Source of the DNA: Brienomyrus brachyistius
Lineage: Eukaryota; Chordata; Actinopteri; Osteoglossiformes; Mormyridae
Assembly (NCBI RefSeq): GCF_023856365.1
Contig: NW_026042683.1
Location: 57,817-121,816, forward strand
Length of the DNA: 64,000 bases
Direction of reading: 5' to 3'
The notes under the pieces were generated by a model, which worked only from the letters and a program-made list of their open reading frames with translations, had not been told where the DNA came from and did no database searches. Position numbers and translations under genes: made by a program. Below are positions 23,161-34,400 of the stretch, one piece after another. Numbering within the stretch: position 1 is the first letter of the stretch; every line of letters starts with the position of its first letter.

Positions 23161-23400
23161 TTGACTGCGCTGTCTTGTCCTGTAGTATTGTATTGTTGCT
23201 CTTGTGTTTATCTTGCACTTTCTCCCTCTGTTTGTGCTCCTTTCACTCTGTATAGTTCTATCTTGCCCGCACTTGTGTCATCTTGTGTTGTTTCTGTTTT
23301 TCTTCTTTGTGTTGCACCGTGGTCCAGGAGGAACAATGTTTCCTTTCACTGTGTACTGTGTATATTGCTGAAATAACAATAAACCCACTTGACCACCTGC
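23161..23400 (+). mobile_element. LINE 3' tail, plus strand
   Basis: Pyrimidine-rich sequence ends with GGAACAATGTTTCCTTTCACT, TGTGTACTGTGTATATTGC and AACAATAAACCCACTTGAC, the 3' untranslated end of an L2-like LINE. Confidence 0.55.
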
Positions 23401-23542
23401 CTCAATTCATCCTGAAGAGTTTTCCAATGTTGTTCAAAGGTCTGTTTGTTTCGAGTGAAGGACACGCCCCTGGACGTGCTGGATAAGGGGACCACAGATC
23501 AGTGTCCTCAGTCCTGCTTCTCCCTTCAAAGCTGAGAGGAAG

Positions 23543-25730
23543 ATGACCCGCCTGCTGCTTCTGGTTTTGGCTTATGGAGCTCTGCTTATCTCCACAGAGG
23601 CCCAGCAAGATTACCACAGTCTCCCTGCACTCACAAGACGGCCATTAAACTCGCAGTCGAAAATGCTCATCAAGGAACCCGTCAGCACATGAATTTCTAT
23701 AACATCCAGGGCCGTCCGAAGGTAACTGCTGAGAAAGTGTTTACAAAAGTGTGAAACTTTCATCATCTGCAAGCTGAACTAATGAGTATCACATTGATTT
23801 TGATGTTTTAATTTCAATGCATATGATGCTTAATGTCTCTTCACAATGAAAGTGATGGTTGTATATCTCAGCCCTGGTCAATTTTACCTTCTCACAGTTT
23901 CTCTCTGAATCTGCTGCAGTCAAGTCTGTGACAGTTTGCCATTTTTTGGGTGATTATTGTTTGTTATATTGCCTTTAAAACAGTTGTAGGCAATTTTGTA
24001 TATAACGTGTTTATGTGATTTAGATCAGCAGTGAATACATTGACATTGAGATTCTCTTGAGAGCAACAAAATGTCCAAAGTCAACTGCAACAGACCATCG
24101 GGCTGACTGTATTTTCATGGACAAGAGGGTAAGTAAAGAGTCACTGTGACTGTGAGCATTGGACATATCAGTTAGCAAATTAATTTAGGTTCATGTTAAC
24201 TTTTTTGATGCCCTGCGGGGGAAAGTTAGCCAACAATAAAGTAACAAATACATAGGTGGCCTCAAAGAGCCAGTTCCTTCACCTTATTCTCAAATTTTAG
24301 TAGGTTTACAGGCTTAAAGGCTGGATTACCAGGCAGAAGCAAATGCTAATCATCTGAGGGGTGACCTGTAGATTATGCTTCGAGCTATGAACCCTAGCTG
24401 GCCTTATTTAAAGACCTGTGGGCTGTACTACAAAGCGGGTTTTACATACCCAGAGTTAACTCAATCGAGCCAGGTTAACTAAAACTCATTGTTGAAATCA
24501 GCCTTAAATGGCAGTGTGGTGTTTTGTGGTGAAAGGGCAGGACTTAACTCTTGTTTTAATTAGAAAGCCAGTAATTAAACCTGGTCAGAGCAGGGTAGAT
24601 GTGCAGTGTGAATTACCCTTTAAATTTACCTCTTTAAATAGTGAACTACAGGACCACTTAGCTTGATCGGAGGACAGTATTTTAATACAGAGCAGTGTTC
24701 AGTTAAACGGGATTTGTTGTTCATACTTTTAGATGAACTTGCTTTGTATAATATAGCCTTATGGTGACCCTGCTTTGGAAGCTCTTTCCTCTAAAATTGT
24801 TCTGTGTCATTAAACCCTGCACTCCAGCAGCTCTGCCTTAAATCATTAGATATATCTTTACTACACCTTCTCTCACTGTATTTATTGCCCACCACTCTTT
24901 AAATACTGTTTTTGTGTGTCTGTGTGTTTTTGCAGCCATTCATTAACTGTAGAGTTTGCAGCAGACGGTCTGGTAATGATCTTACACATCCATCAAATGA
25001 CTGTGTACCAAACAAGAAAGTGGATGAAGTAAGTGTAGAGAGTCTTAGCATTATGGAAATGTAACAGGTGTGTGAATTGTGTCTAAACATGTGGTTAAAC
25101 TTTGATTGTGTTTGTACATGCAAAAATTTGATCAGAGTACTGTTTATTAATGACAATGTTACTTTTAATCTGAACAACAGTGGCAGCACCAAGGAAAAGC
25201 TTGGGGGGGGGGGCTCTAGCTCCTCCTCCAATGACCATAGTACCCCCACAGCACCCCCAAAATATTGGTTTCATTTTTTCTTTAACTATCTGTAAAATCT
25301 GTATATTGTGTAAGACATTTTTGCGGTTTTTACAGCATACTTGTAGTGTATTTTTTCTTCAAAGTACACATAGAGGCTCTGTGAGCTAGACGTTAGAATT
25401 TCATATTTTATCCTATTTTATCCATGCTGTAGCTTATCGTGCTGTGTGCTTCTATACACCATCTACATAAGCTGAAAAGCTAAAGCACCCGGTCTAAATA
25501 ATCTCACTCCCCTATAGCACCTGTAGCATTAAGTCACTGGCGCTGCCACTGCTGAATAAACGACTCCAATCTGACTAAACCGCTTAACTTTTCCTCCCCA
25601 TGTTACATTTCAGGACAAACGACGTAATATGTGTCCTTCTGATAAACCTCTTCTCAGACCTAAAACTGCCTTGGCTTCCAAGGACACTAAAGAAGCTGAA
25701 GGAGACCGTCTGACTGTTTCTGATGGCTGA
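23543..25730 (+). CDS. chemerin-like (cystatin-fold) secreted protein, four exons, frameshift in exon 1
   Basis: Proposed exons: 23,543-23,721, 24,024-24,128, 24,936-25,028 and 25,614-25,730 (TGA), each bounded by AG and GT (GTAACT, GTAAGT, GTAAGT). Exon 1 starts MTRLLLLVLAYGALLISTEA, a clear signal peptide. The mature part reads KTAIKLAVENAHQGTRQH (cystatin-type first helix) in a frame one base off, so one base is missing between about 23,610 and 23,634. Exon 2 gives ILLRATKC and ADCIFMDKR, exon 3 PFINCRVC and DCVPNKKVDE. The C-x-C-F...RP-x-I-x-C-x-VC spacing and exon layout resemble fish chemerin (RARRES2), an extracellular attractant and adipokine. The C-terminal exon is not alignable by eye. 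A CCAAT lies at about 23,425. Possible alternatives are another cystatin-superfamily gene, or a pseudogene if the frameshift is real. Confidence 0.5.
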
Positions 25731-25799
25731 TGGTCCTGCAATGTGGACCAGAGGAGGAAACTGGGAGGGAAAATGCTTTGCTTTATATCATGCCCACCC

Positions 25800-25925
25800 A
25801 AAGCCCCCAGTGAGTAAGCCATAGGCGCCGATAGGATGGAAAAACTCCCAAGAAGGAAGAAACCTTGGGAGGGACCAAACTCAAAGGGGGAGCCCATCCT
25901 CCTGGGGCCGGCAAAGTGTAGGTGC
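25800..25925 (-). mobile_element. L2-like LINE tail, minus strand
   Basis: The minus strand reads GGAGGATGGGCTCCCCCTTT, GAGTTTGGTCCCTCCCAAGG and TTTCTTCCTTCTTGGGAG, the conserved non-coding tail also found at 15.87 kb and at the end of each 9.6-kb unit. Confidence 0.6.
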
Positions 25926-26168
25926 AGGATCACAAAAAAACTTGACGAGAGAAACGAGAGAATTCGACTGTCCCTCACAAAAACTGTAAAGTTTTAGTGG
26001 CTAAATTGCTTTTTCTATGCCTTTTCAAACAGGAGGAGATTTGTTTGGCTATACGTAGAAATTTTCTATACAATTTAGACAGCACAGAATCATTAACCTA
26101 CTTTAATGCATTTATTAATACAACCACATATTTCACACATTTTGACATCAGTCATGCAGTGAAGATAC

Positions 26169-26275
26169 AGTCTCTTTATTTCTTGACGCCAACCCTCCCC
26201 ATTAATCCGGGCTTGGGACCGACACCTAGTTGAGCTGGCTTTCTCCCTTAAGTGGCTGGGTTAGGCTAAACTATG
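26169..26275 (+). repeat. inverted dispersed repeat, arm 1
   Basis: About 105 bases (TTTCTTGACGCCAACCCTCC through GGCTGGGTTAGGCTAAACTA) occur as the reverse complement at about 38,082-38,187 with few differences. Not coding. Family unknown. Confidence 0.75.
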
Positions 26276-26439
26276 CACATATTTATGAAGACTACTATAA
26301 ATTTATAAAGACCTCCCTAAATATGTAGTCTAACAAAACGCAGTTTAAAGAAGGTAGCCTACCTGGTAAACAAAGAAATTAAAAGGCCCACAGCATATAA
26401 TCGGGCTATATCCAAGCAGTTTTTAAGAACGTAACCTAC

Positions 26440-26700
26440 ATGGCGAAATTGAATTACTTTCTGGACCAACAAACGCAACCAGACATGAACATTATGCACC
26501 TTCCTAGTCTTGATGTATGTCGTCATACAGATGAGGACGTTAAGGCAGCCTTTAGGTCCGACCCATCATGCACTGCAGTTTTTTGCAAATTCCTCAGATG
26601 GAAAACCATTAAATACCTCTTCTATTACCTTATATTACCTTATATTCATGTAATAAATATACAAATATCAATTAGTTGGAAATCAGCCAGACAGACGTAA
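26440..26700 (+). CDS. unrecognised 86-codon ORF
   Basis: Starts with a true ATG. The first half is hydrophilic (QQTQPDMNIMHLP, DEDVKAAFRSDP) and the second half hydrophobic and aromatic (FLRWKTIKYLFYYLIL). No motif is recognised. It has an ordinary length for a chance open frame, and no promoter or splice context supports it. Confidence 0.15.
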   Translation: MAKLNYFLDQQTQPDMNIMHLPSLDVCRHTDEDVKAAFRSDPSCTAVFCKFLRWKTIKYLFYYLILPYIHVINIQISISWKSARQT

Positions 26701-26893
26701 TTACTACAAATGGTTTCCACTGTATTTGTGACTCTGAGTGCCGCAGGCTTGGATGCAGTGCCGCACCATTTTGGGCATGCACTGGCATGCACTGGCCAAT
26801 CATGTAGCACTTCTCTCATAAATATTAATGAGACATCACCTACCACCCTGCAAAAAAGAAATTTGCCGCTCGTCCCCCTGCACATGAACCAAC

Positions 26894-27000
26894 ATGGCTG
26901 TCTCAACCAGCGGAGCTCCGGAGCCTCTGGAGAAACACGCGGCAAAAAAGGCTCGCATACGGTCTTCCAGAGTTTGGGAATACTTCAGTCATGACACCTT
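26894..27000 (+). pseudogene. BED-finger-like N-terminus of a hAT-type transposase (tentative)
   Basis: From the ATG at 26,894 the translation reads EPLEKHAAKKARIRSSRVWE, then YFSHD, and soon stops. A basic stretch followed by S-x-V-W-x-Y-F is how BED zinc fingers of hAT transposases and ZBED proteins begin. The following Cys and His pairs of the finger are missing here. Upstream are CCAAT (26,791) and an AT-rich box (ATAAATATTAATG at 26,819), which could be a promoter. A downstream exon could hold the rest, but I did not find one. Confidence 0.3.
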
Positions 27001-27003
27001 TTC

Positions 27004-27610
27004 TGCGCCTCTACTGTAGCTGGCGTTAATGACGCTGTTTCAGCCATTTTATATTTTCTGTTTACTTATTCTGTCATGTAAGACTGAGACAAATTATCGT
27101 TTACGACTATTCTTACACACTGTAGCCTGACTTGCTGACTTAAGTAAGCTTAACTATAAGCTACCTTTGCTAGTGTTTGTGAATAACATGTTTCTCTAGT
27201 TATGAAATTATTCCATGTTTTAGCATCTGTTTCAACATTAAAGTCAAATTGGTATATTGAAATATGTAAAAACTATTGAACTATTAGCTTAAGTCTAACA
27301 TAGAAAATCCTACTGAATCTCTTAAGATTTTCCTTTTTTGTTAATGCACTAATGTTTAAGAAGTGTCTTAAATTGAATTTCAGATTTGTGTGTGGGTGGG
27401 AGTGGGTGAATTGTATTAAATTCATACATTCATTCTTTTGGCTCAGACATTACTGACCTAAAACAAATTGAGGCATTGGGTAAGTGCTTAAATTAGCTAC
27501 TAAATGGCAAAAAATATTCTAAATATCACATTTTCCATTCTTCGGTATAATTTTAATGAATCACCTATGCTGCCAAACATTAACGCATAGATTGTCACAA
27601 CACTCTATGT
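27004..27610. other. intergenic, no gene seen
   Basis: AT-rich, with no long frame and no recognised repeat. Confidence 0.5.
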
Positions 27611-27624
27611 TTTAGTTCTTCTTT

Positions 27625-27924
27625 ATGTGTATAGGACGGTGTGATGGTTCTGGTGGTGGGTGTGGCCGACGCTGCTCGCGATGTTTGGCTATGCTGCAGT
27701 CCCAGGGACCAAGTTGGAACACATTTCCACCTTCAAGCTTAGGTGGAAAAACGGCACCGAGACCCAGCAGCAGGACAACTTCTTGTCCAGACAACCAGCC
27801 CTGCTTCATCATTGAAGTAAGCCCTGTGAACAGGAGCGAGATGTACTTCTGCAGTGGATGTTATAGCGGAAAGAACATCCCCATCCTCACGTCTGCCGGA
27901 GTGCCCCCTCAAGTGGGTGTGTGA
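27625..27924 (+). CDS. unrecognised Cys-rich ORF, possible exon
   Basis: The 99-codon frame has ten cysteines, mostly paired (CDGSGGGCGRRCSRC, SCPDNQPCFIIEV, EMYFCSGCYSG). A plausible acceptor (TTATGTGTATAG) lies at 27,626-27,637, so it may be an internal or terminal exon rather than a complete gene. A GTAAGC donor at 27,814 would allow an alternative end. The even Cys spacing suggests an extracellular domain. I do not recognise the family. It lies 1.9 kb downstream of the chemerin-like gene, with no evidence of a link. Confidence 0.35.
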   Translation: MCIGRCDGSGGGCGRRCSRCLAMLQSQGPSWNTFPPSSLGGKTAPRPSSRTTSCPDNQPCFIIEVSPVNRSEMYFCSGCYSGKNIPILTSAGVPPQVGV

Positions 27925-27965
27925 CTTAACTCGATGGATGAATTGGACAGAATGTACTGTTACTA

Positions 27966-28575
27966 GAGGTCGACCGATATGGGTTTTTCAAGTCAAGGGT
28001 CAGGCGATGGCCGATATATGCTGCTGATTTTTTTTGGCCGATAATTGGACGTTTTCCCCTCTATTTGCATGGTAAAATATCACACTAATAATAACAAACG
28101 ATACACAAAATTTCTCAATTTAGCATTTATTGAATACTCAACTTGGAAACAATAACACATTTATAAACAATAAAAATAGCAGCATCAGAATCTCTGTTAG
28201 TGCACAATATAGCAGCAAACTCCTCATGTTTGACGGAAGGAAATTTGTAAACAATACAAAAAGGAATAAGCATGTTATCTTTAGTTGTAATCCCACTTCC
28301 AGTCCCTGAGTCTTACTCACCACACTCATACTTCACAGCAAACAGACAGCAGTTAATTAACCAGAAGAGAAAAATGCAAAAACACAACAGAACTTGTAAA
28401 TAATAACAAACTAATAGACAATAAAAATAGCAGCATCAGAATCTCTATTAGTGCCAAATATAGCAGCAAACTCCTCATGTCTGACGGAAGGAAAATTTGT
28501 AAATACACAAAGGAATGAGCACATCTTCAGTTTTAATCCCATTTCCAGTCCCTGAGTCTTCCTCATCCCACAAGC
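27966..28575 (+). mobile_element. hAT-like element with internal duplication
   Basis: Begins AGAGGTCGACCGATATGGGTT and continues GGCCGATATATGC, the start of a common fish hAT-type repeat. Inside, a block of about 150 bases (from AAAAATAGCAGCATCAGAATC) occurs at 28,172 and again at 28,423 with substitutions, a direct duplication offset by 251 bases. The opposite terminal repeat was not found. No transposase frame is present. Confidence 0.5.
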
Positions 28576-28625
28576 AGGCAAGGCATGTCACCCCGGTTGT
28601 GTGACACTTATTTTATATAATAAAA
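28576..28625 (+). repeat. detached piece of the 31-35 kb satellite
   Basis: GCAGGCAAGGCATGTCACCCC and GTTGTGTGACA-TTATTTTATAT are the central part of the satellite monomer that fills 31.07-35.25 kb. This copy is separated from the main array by the two segments that follow, showing that the array once started here. Confidence 0.8.
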
Positions 28626-29862
28626 TAAGTGCCCCCTGCGGCCCCAGAGCCCGAGCAGCCGTCTCCGCTGCCTGCAGCTACCGCGCCCACGTCCGAGGCG
28701 CTTTCCCTGCCTGCAGCTCCCGGGCAGGCGCTCCCTCTGCAGCCTGCAGCTCCAGTCCCTGGCCCCACTCCAGTCCCTTCTCCCCCTGTGACTCTGGTAC
28801 CCTCACCCCGACGAGCCCGACCCCGGCCGCAGGTCCTTATGTCTGTGTCCCATAAGGGGAGAGGACACAGACGCACGGCTGGGGTCCCACCCGCCCAGCC
28901 CCCTGGCTCGCCCTCCCTCGCCGGCGCTAGGGCTTGGTCGGCACCTGCGGGTCCTGGCCCTCCGGGTCGGCTGTCGTCTGCGGGTCCCCCTCCGCGGCCT
29001 CGTCGCCCTGCCTCGGTCCCTCCTCCGGCGTCTTATCGGTTGCCTGCGGGCCCCCCGACGGCGGCTCCTCATTCGCCTGCTGGTCCTCCCGCTCTGGCGT
29101 GTCGGAGGACGTCGCCGTCTGCTGCGGCTCCCCCTCTCTCCTTGCCCTCGCCAGGGTCCCTTCCAGCTCCTTCGTCCCCTTCCCTGGTCTCCCCTCCGAC
29201 TCCCTCCTTCGTCCCTGCGTCTGTCCCTCACCCCGTCTCCTCGGCCCCTCCGGCTCCGGCCTCCCGGCCGCCTGCAGCCCTTCCGGCTGCCTCCCGTCGC
29301 CCGCTGGGTCTCCCTCGGGCTCCTCTTGGTTCCCCCTCCTTCTCTCCCTGGCCTCCCGTCTTTGTCCCTCCTGCCTCTGCTCCCCCTCGCTTTGTTCCTC
29401 CTGTCTCTGTCCCTCCTCTCTTTGTCCCTCGTCCCTCTGGCTTCTGCTCCTCTTTCCCCGATGTTCCCTTCGTTCACTCCCGGTCCTTTTGTCCTGCCTG
29501 TTCCCTCCGTGTCCCCCTTTCTGATCTGTTTCTCTGCCTTTCCTGTCTTATGTCAAGTCTTGTCCTGGCTCCTTCCCCTGTGCCAGTTCTGTCTGTCCGT
29601 TCTGTTCCCTGTCCCTCATTAATGAGGTTTTATATAGATATACATATATGCCCGGCTTGTCCGCTCCTCGTGTGTGCCACGCCCCCTGATTACCCACGTG
29701 TGCTTCCCTGATCGTCTCCTGCTTTGCCCGATTACTTTGATTAGTCATGACCTATTTTAAGTCCTGGTCTTACCTGTTTGCCCTGTCCGTCATTGTAGTT
29801 TGTCAATGCCTGCGTTCCGTCCTGCTCTACCCGCTCCGTTTCCCCGATTAAAGACCCGTTTT
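28626..29862 (+). mobile_element. Pro/Ala/Ser-rich retroelement-like segment (copy 2)
   Basis: An open frame runs from 28,629 to the stop at 29,711 with no ATG at its start (the first codon is GTG). It encodes PAAPEPEQPSPLPAA and similar low-complexity proline repeats, then a pyrimidine-rich serine/leucine/proline region, and ends YIDIHICPACPLLVCATPPD. The tail GCCACGCCCCCTGATTA, CACGTGTGCTTCCCTGATCG and GATTAAAGACC matches the copy at 8.08-8.60 kb. It sits between satellite sequence on both sides (28,576-28,625 and 29,863-29,901), so it is an insertion. The GC-rich third positions and anti-sense Arg-rich frame reflect composition rather than selection. Confidence 0.45.
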
Positions 29863-29901
29863 CACAAACACAAAAAAAACTATATGTATACATATACATA
29901 C

Positions 29902-31069
29902 ACTGAACAAAAATATAAACGCAACACTTTTGTTTTTGCTCCCATTTTTCATGAGATGGACTTAAAGATCTACAATTCATTCCAGATACACAATATTACC
30001 ATTTCTCTCAAACATTTCTCACAAATCAGTCTAAATGTGTGATAGTGAGCACTTCTGCTTTGCTGAGATAATCCATCCCACCTCACAGGTGTGCCACATC
30101 AAGATGCTGATCTGACATCATGGGTAGTGCACAGGTGTACCTTATACTGCCCACAATAAAAGGCCACCCTGGAATGTGCAGTTTTGTCTCACAGCAAAAT
30201 GCCACAGATGCCACAAGCATTGAGGGAGCGTGCAATTGGCATGCTGACAGCAGGAATGTCAACCAGATCTGTTGCTCGTGCATTGAATGTTCATTTCTCA
30301 ACCATAAGCCGTCTCCAAAGGCGTTTCAGAGAATATGGCAGTACATCCAACCGGCCTCACAACCGCAGACCACGTGTAACCACACCAGCCCAGGACCTCC
30401 ACATCCAGCAGGTTCACCTCCAAGATCGTCTGAGACCAGCCACTCAGACAGATGATGCACGGCCCCATGTTGCAAGGATCTGTACACAGTTCTTGGAAGC
30501 TGAAAATGTCCCAGTTCTTGCATGGCCAGCATACTCACCGGACATGTCACCCGTTGAGCATGTTTGGGATGTGCTTGACCGGCGTATACGACAGCGTGTA
30601 CCAGTTCCCACTAATATCCAACAACTTCGCACAGCCATTGAAGAGGAGTGGACCAACATTCCACAGGCCACAATTGACAATCTGATAAACTCTATGCGAA
30701 GAAGATGTGTTGCATTGTATGAGGCAAATGGTGGTCACACCAGATACTGACCGGTTCTGAGTCCCCAGACCCCCAATAAAGCAAAAAACTGCACATTCCA
30801 GGGTGGCCTTTTATTGTGGGCAGTATAAGGTACACCTGTGCACTACCCATGATGTCAGATCAGCATCTTGATGTGGCACACCTGTGAGGTGGGATGGATT
30901 ATCTCAGCAAAGCAGAAGTGCTCACTATCACACATTTAGACTGATTTGTGAGAAATGTTTGAGAGAAATGGTAATATTGTGTATCTGGAATGAATTGTAG
31001 GTCTTTAAGTCCATCTCATGAAAAATGGGAGCAGAAACAAGAGTGTTGCGTTTATATTTTTGTTCAGTA
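29902..31069 (+). mobile_element. Tc1/mariner element with about 285-bp inverted repeats
   Basis: Outer ends ACTGAACAAAAATATAAACG (left) and its reverse complement (right) lie in TA-rich satellite sequence, fitting a TA target. The inverted repeats run about 29,902-30,186 and 30,786-31,069 and are nearly identical, including TGATCTGACATCATGGGTAG and GGCCACCCTGGAATGTGCAG. Between them lies one open frame for a shortened transposase. The 3' half of the same family is present in each 9.6-kb unit (40,842-41,352 and copies). Confidence 0.9.
30199..30750 (+). CDS. Tc1-type transposase, internally deleted but in frame
   Basis: From the ATG at 30,199 the protein has 183 residues against about 340 for a full Tc1 transposase. 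The N-terminal paired-like DNA-binding region is present (LRERAIGMLTAGMSTRSVAR, ALNVHFSTISRLQRRF). The frame then passes directly to DDARPHVARICTQFLE and YSPDMSPVEHVWDVLDRRIR, the second catalytic Asp block and the Glu block. About 150 residues with the first catalytic Asp are missing, yet the frame is kept through the deletion and runs to the normal C-terminus. The product could bind DNA but not cut it. The element is thus non-autonomous. The start at 30,199 was chosen because the upstream in-frame codons lack an ATG. Confidence 0.85.
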   Translation: MPQMPQALRERAIGMLTAGMSTRSVARALNVHFSTISRLQRRFREYGSTSNRPHNRRPRVTTPAQDLHIQQVHLQDRLRPATQTDDARPHVARICTQFLEAENVPVLAWPAYSPDMSPVEHVWDVLDRRIRQRVPVPTNIQQLRTAIEEEWTNIPQATIDNLINSMRRRCVALYEANGGHTRY

Positions 31070-31070
31070 T

Positions 31071-31275
31071 ATATATTTATGGGTGTATCGAGACTAGATG
31101 GTCAGTATGGATAACTAAGGTGCACTAAAACTGGGTGAGCAGGCAAGGCATGTCACCCAGGTTGTGTGACAATTATTTTATATAAATGTATATATGTATA
31201 TATATATTCCATCCACCATCCCTCCTTTACGGAGAACTGCGTTATTTTTATTGTCCATTACGAAAAAAATAAAAA

Positions 31276-31312
<37 letters not shown>

Positions 31313-31972
31313 TATTTATGGGTGTATCGAGACTAGTTGGTCATTATGGATAACTAAGTTGCACTAAAATTGGGTGAGCAGGCAAAGCATGTCACCCAGG
31401 TTGTGTGACAATTATTTTATATATATGTATGTATATATTCCATCCACCATCCCTCCTTTACGGAGAACTGCGTTATTTTTCTTTTCTATTGCTAATAAAA
31501 AAACTATATATATGTACATATATATATATATATATATATGGGTGTATCGAGACTAGATGGTCAGTATGGATAACTAAGGTGCACTAAAATTGGGTGAGCA
31601 GGCAAGGCATGTCACCCAGGTTGTGTGACAATAATTTTATATATATGTATATATATATTCCATCCACTATCCCTCCTTTATGGAGAACTGCGTTATTTTT
31701 ATTGTCTATTGCAAAAAAAAACACAAAAAAACTATATATATATATATATATACACATATATATTTATGGGTGTATCGAGACTAGTTGGTCATTATGGATA
31801 ACTAAGGTGCACTAAAATTGGGTGAGCAGGCAAGGCATGTCACCCCAGTTGTGTGACAATTATTTTATATAAATGTATATATATATTCCCTCCACCACCC
31901 CTCCTTTACGGAGGACTGCTTTATTTTTAATATCCATTGCGAAAAAAAAACACAAGAAAAAGAAAAAATATC

Positions 31973-32037
<65 letters not shown>

Positions 32038-32240
32038 GTGTGTCGAGACTAGATGGTCAGTATGGATAACTGAGGTGCACTAAAATTGGGTGAGCAGGCA
32101 AGGCATGTCACCCCAGTTGTGTGACAATTATTTTATATAAATGTATATATATATTCCCTCCACCACCCCTCCTTTACGGAGGACTGCTTTATTTTTAATA
32201 TCCATTGCGAAAAAAAAACACAAGAAAAAGAAAAAATATC

Positions 32241-32307
<67 letters not shown>

Positions 32308-32494
32308 GTGTGTCGAGACTAGATGGTCAGTATGGATAACTGAGGTGCACTAAAATTGGGTGAGCAGGCAAGGCATGTCACCCAGGTTGTGTGAAAATTA
32401 TTTTATATATATGCATATACATATTCCATCCACCATCCCTCCTTTATGGAGAACTGCGTTATTTTTATTGTCTATTGCAAAAAAAAAACAGAAA

Positions 32495-32531
<37 letters not shown>

Positions 32532-32951
32532 TATTCATGGGTGTATCGAGACTAGATGGTCATTATGGATAACTAAAGTGCACTAAAATTGGGTGAGCAG
32601 GCAAGGCATGTCACCCAGGTTGTGTGACAATTATTTTATATAAATGTATATATATATATATATATTCCATCCACCATCCCTCCTTTACGGAGAACTGCGT
32701 TATTTTTCTTTTCTATTGCTAATAAAAAAACTATATATATATACATATATATTTATGGGTGTATCGAGACTAGATGGTCATTATGAATAACTAAGGTGCA
32801 CTAAAATTGGGTGAGCAGGCAAGGCATGTCACCCCGGTTGTGTGACAATTATTTTATATATATATTCCATCCACCATCCCTCCTTTACGGAGGACTGCTT
32901 TATTTTTAATATCCATTGCGAAAAAAAAACACAAGAAAAAGAAAAAATATC

Positions 32952-33028
<77 letters not shown>

Positions 33029-33131
33029 GTGTGTCGAGACTAGATGGTCAGTATGGATAACTAAAGTGCACTAAAATTGGGTGAGCAGGCAAGGCATGTC
33101 ACCCAGGTTGTGTGACAATTATTTTATATAA

Positions 33132-33215
<84 letters not shown>

Positions 33216-33521
33216 CATCCACCATCCCTCCTTTACGGAGAACTGCGTTATTTTCCTTTTCTATTGCTAATAAAAAAACTATATATATGTACATATATAT
33301 ATATATATATATATGGGTGTATCGAGACTAGTTGGTCATTATGGATAACTAAGTTGCACTAAAATTGGGTGAGCAGGCAAGGCATGTCACCCAGGTTGTG
33401 TGACAATTATTTTATATATATATGTATATATATATTCCCTCCACCACCCCTCCTTTACGGAGGACTGCTTTATTTTTAATATCCATTGCGAAAAAAAAAC
33501 ACAAGAAAAAGAAAAAATATC

Positions 33522-33586
<65 letters not shown>

Positions 33587-33689
33587 GTGTGTCGAGACTA
33601 GATGATCAGTATGGATAACTAAAGTGCACTAAAATTGGGTGAGCAGGCAAGGCATGTCACCCAGGTTGTGTGACAATTATTTTATATAA

Positions 33690-33765
<76 letters not shown>

Positions 33766-34069
33766 CATCCACCATCCCTCCTTTACGGAGAACTGCGTTA
33801 TTTTTCTTTTCTATTGCTAATAAAAAAACTATATATATGTACATATATATATATATATATATGGGTGTATCGAGACTAGTTGGTCATTATGGATAACTAA
33901 GTTGCACTAAAATTGGGTGAGCAGGCAAGGCATGTCACCCAGGTTGTGTGACAATTATTTTATATATATATGTATATATATATTCCCTCCACCACCCCTC
34001 CTTTACGGAGGACTGCTTTATTTTTAATATCCATTGCGAAAAAAAAACACAAGAAAAAGAAAAAATATC

Positions 34070-34142
<73 letters not shown>

Positions 34143-34329
34143 GTGTGTCGAGACTAGATGGTCAGTATGGATAACTAAGGTGCACTAAAATTGGGTGAGC
34201 AGGCAAGGCATGTCACCCAGGTTGTGTGACAATTATTTTATATATATGCATATACATATTCCATCCACCATCCCTCCTTTACGGAGAACTGCGTTATTTT
34301 TATTGTCTATTGCAAAAAAAAAACAGAAA

Positions 34330-34400
<71 letters not shown>

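Noticed and set aside
28803..29477. 224-codon Arg/Gly-rich minus-strand ORF and 196-codon plus ORF in the Pro-rich segment
   Set aside because: Both are antisense or shifted shadows of GC-rich low-complexity sequence that belongs to a repeat.
30326..30738. Minus-strand ORFs across the Tc1 transposase, repeated at 40,831, 50,397 and 61,073
   Set aside because: They are antisense shadows of the transposase reading frame.
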